This document shows, in pieces, positions 18,083-19,451 of a stretch of 19,451 bases of DNA. Source of the DNA: Tissierellia bacterium (lineage in GTDB: Bacteria; Bacillota; Clostridia; Tissierellales; Tepidimicrobiaceae). The notes beneath the pieces were generated by a model. That model saw only the letters and a list, made by a program, of their open reading frames with translations. It searched no databases and was not told the DNA's origin. Position 1 is the first letter of the stretch. Each line of letters opens with the position of its first letter. The DNA lies in NCBI GenBank assembly GCA_012798935.1, contig JAAZMG010000275.1, forward strand, positions 1-19,451, in the 5' to 3' direction. The position numbers and the translations under genes are program-made.

Positions 18083-18232
18083 AATATACCTCCACTAAAA
18101 TATTTTAATTATTGGAAATCTGCAACTTTCCTACTATATCAGTATTTGTAACTACCTTATATTAAATTCTTATCCGCTATTTTGTATGGTTCCACTTTTA
18201 ATATTGGATATTGATGGAAATTCTTATTATTT
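18083..18232 (-). other. Untranslated leader of pgcA
   Basis: About 150 bases lie between the candidate start and the pgcA ATG. It holds short complementary stretches, for example GGAAA and TTTCC around eight bases near 18117-18135, and TTCCA with TGGAA further upstream. I see no pattern of a known riboswitch and no terminator, so I assign no regulatory function. Confidence 0.3.
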
Positions 18233-18238
18233 CTTAAT

Positions 18239-18247
18239 ATTATAACA
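18239..18247 (-). promoter_or_regulatory. Candidate extended -10 promoter for pgcA and the regulator
   Basis: The minus strand reads TGTTATAAT, an extended -10 element with a perfect TATAAT hexamer (18239-18244). No good -35 box is seen 16-18 bases upstream, which extended -10 promoters can tolerate. Initiation near 18232 would give a leader of about 150 bases before the pgcA ATG. Confidence 0.45.
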
Positions 18248-18319
18248 TATACTTTGATGATAAAATTAATATAATTATATTGGGCTATTTAATTATCTAT
18301 TATATCTAGGTCATATTTT

Positions 18320-19075
18320 TTATTTAAATTCTATTGTTTCCACATTATAACTATTAATAATATCCTTAGCCCTTTTTAAATCTTCCCTTGATGGAGTTAT
18401 AAAAGTGCTTTTATACTCTCCTATGCCAAGTTCATCATATTTATAATTTCCTAAAGAATGATAAGGTAGTAATTCGATTTTCCCCTTTGGTACATTGTCA
18501 TATACAAACTTTGCTGTATTTGTTATATTTTGTTCACTATCATTTACATCTTTAATAAACGGAATTCTAATTACCACTTCTTTGTTTAATTTTCCTATAG
18601 ATTTAATATTATCTAATATTCTTTCATTACTTACACCTGCTAATTCCCTATGTTTGTTGCTATCAAAATGTTTAATATCAACAAATATAAAATCCAACTT
18701 TTGAAATATATCCTCTACATCTGACCAATTAAAATATCCAGAGGTTTCTATGGACTGGTGAATACCATAGTTATAAAAAGCATTTACCATATTCCTCAAA
18801 AAATTAGTTTGAAAGGTGGGCTCCCCACCAGAATATGTGAGCCCACCTTTAGAGTATCTATAAAAAATAGTATATCTATTTATTTCCTTAATAATTTCTT
18901 CAATAGACATCTCTTTTACATATTTATTAGTTTCCATAAACCAGGACTCCGGATTACAACACCATTTACATCGCAAAGGACAACCAGCCATAAATATGGT
19001 AGTGCGAATACCTTCTCCATCATTTACTGAAAAATGTTGTAGCTGCATAATCAATCCTTTAACATTTTTATTCAA
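18320..19075 (-). CDS. Glycyl-radical enzyme activating enzyme (radical SAM)
   Basis: Predicted cytosolic radical-SAM enzyme that abstracts hydrogen from the radical glycine of the enzyme encoded just upstream. The 251 residues contain FSVNDGEGIRTTIF, the 4Fe-4S motif CPLRCKWC with C32, C36 and C39, an extra C40, and the SAM-binding stretch YSGGEPTFQ with GGEP at 83-86. The sequence after the cluster, CNPESW, is typical of activases for diol-dehydratase-like glycyl-radical enzymes, yet the ferredoxin-type insert with two further CxxC clusters that those usually carry is absent: the chain runs from CNPESW straight into MSIEEII. The size is thus that of pyruvate formate-lyase activase. The start is TTG 19075, seven bases after GGGGAG, and keeps the conserved KGLI stretch; ATG 19048 has AAAGGA six bases upstream and is an alternative. 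It follows the radical enzyme by 13 bases. Confidence 0.9.
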   Translation of the reverse strand: MNKNVKGLIMQLQHFSVNDGEGIRTTIFMAGCPLRCKWCCNPESWFMETNKYVKEMSIEEIIKEINRYTIFYRYSKGGLTYSGGEPTFQTNFLRNMVNAFYNYGIHQSIETSGYFNWSDVEDIFQKLDFIFVDIKHFDSNKHRELAGVSNERILDNIKSIGKLNKEVVIRIPFIKDVNDSEQNITNTAKFVYDNVPKGKIELLPYHSLGNYKYDELGIGEYKSTFITPSREDLKRAKDIINSYNVETIEFK

Positions 19076-19088
19076 CTTTTATCTCCCC

Positions 19089-19451
19089 TTAAAATACCTT
19101 GTGTTCAGTTCTAGCTATTATAGCATCTTGCATCTCTCTAGATAAATTCACAAACTGAGTACTATAACCAGCTACCCTTACAAGAAGATCAGCATATTCC
19201 TCTGGTTTGTCTTGAGCAGCCCTTAATACTTCTGATGATATGGTATTAAACTGAACATGAAAAGCTCCCAGGGAGAAAAATGCTCTAATTATCGAACTTA
19301 AGTTTCTTAGTCCTCTTGGGGTGCTTACAATTTCCTGATTTAATCGTAAATTCAATAAGGTACCTCCAGTATGAACATCATGATTTATTTTTGCAGCTGA
19401 TCTCATGGCAGCCAATGGACTGGTTACATCAGAACCTACAAAAGGTGAAAC
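19089..19451 (-). CDS. Glycyl-radical enzyme, C-terminal end (start off the window)
   Basis: Only the last 120 residues are present; the frame is open through the right edge, where it reads VSPFVGSDVTSPLAAM, so the gene continues upstream. The glycyl-radical motif RVAGYSTQF is clear, with the radical glycine encoded at 19167-19169, and the ending IIARTEHKVF matches the superfamily. The stretch HVQFNTIS and the RVAGY form (not RVSGYA) place it with the diol-dehydratase, hydroxyproline-dehydratase, choline-lyase and related branch rather than classical pyruvate formate-lyase. The substrate is set by active-site residues that are off the window, so no specific reaction is assigned. The enzyme would be oxygen sensitive, and its activase follows 13 bases later. 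Confidence 0.92.
   Translation of the reverse strand, partial: VSPFVGSDVTSPLAAMRSAAKINHDVHTGGTLLNLRLNQEIVSTPRGLRNLSSIIRAFFSLGAFHVQFNTISSEVLRAAQDKPEEYADLLVRVAGYSTQFVNLSREMQDAIIARTEHKVF

Noticed and set aside
18268..18281. Perfect 14-base palindrome AATATAATTATATT after the activase gene
   Set aside because: It is pure AT with no loop, so it is not a stable terminator, and such words are frequent in this composition.

Overview
The window is AT-rich, uses ATA and AGA codons heavily, has strong AGGAGG-type ribosome binding sites, and ends in a glycyl-radical enzyme with its radical-SAM activase. This points to a strictly anaerobic low-GC Firmicute, probably Clostridia or Tissierellia; the species is inferred only loosely. 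Every gene I can support lies on the minus strand, so reading order runs from right to left. The window is almost fully coding, with no intergenic stretch over 300 bases, and I saw no tRNA, rRNA, CRISPR array, insertion sequence or prophage.

Right end (19451 to about 18320): the C-terminal end of a glycyl-radical enzyme of the pyruvate formate-lyase/diol-dehydratase superfamily, whose start is off the window, is followed 13 bases later by its likely activating enzyme.

Middle right (18082 to 15084): an alpha-phosphoglucomutase (pgcA) behind its own candidate promoter and about 150 bases of leader, followed after 20 bases by an unusual regulator. This regulator has an N-terminal alpha/beta sensor-like region, a degenerate GGDEF-like fold and a C-terminal winged helix.

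Centre (15042 to 8357): a peptide uptake and breakdown operon. A good sigma-A promoter, with a 33-base dyad over its predicted start, drives oppA, oppB, oppC, oppD, oppF and an M42 aminopeptidase, and a long hairpin closes the unit. A smaller hairpin between oppA and oppB may keep the binding protein in excess over the transporter. Peptides would be bound outside by OppA, imported by OppBCDF and cut in the cytosol by the peptidase.

Left (8306 to 1): a nucleotidyltransferase/hexapeptide/phosphomannomutase-like fusion with a degenerate mutase half sits 37 or fewer bases from a very large membrane protein of the cyclic beta-1,2-glucan synthase (NdvB/Cgs) family. That protein runs off the left edge, losing its C-terminal phosphorylase domain. 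With pgcA 8 kb away, the window holds a plausible route from glucose-6-phosphate to glucose-1-phosphate to nucleotide sugar to beta-1,2-glucan; the link is inferred from neighbourhood.

The most promising undescribed elements are the regulator with its candidate operator, the glucan synthase/degenerate fusion pair, and the REP-like hairpin between the two operons.
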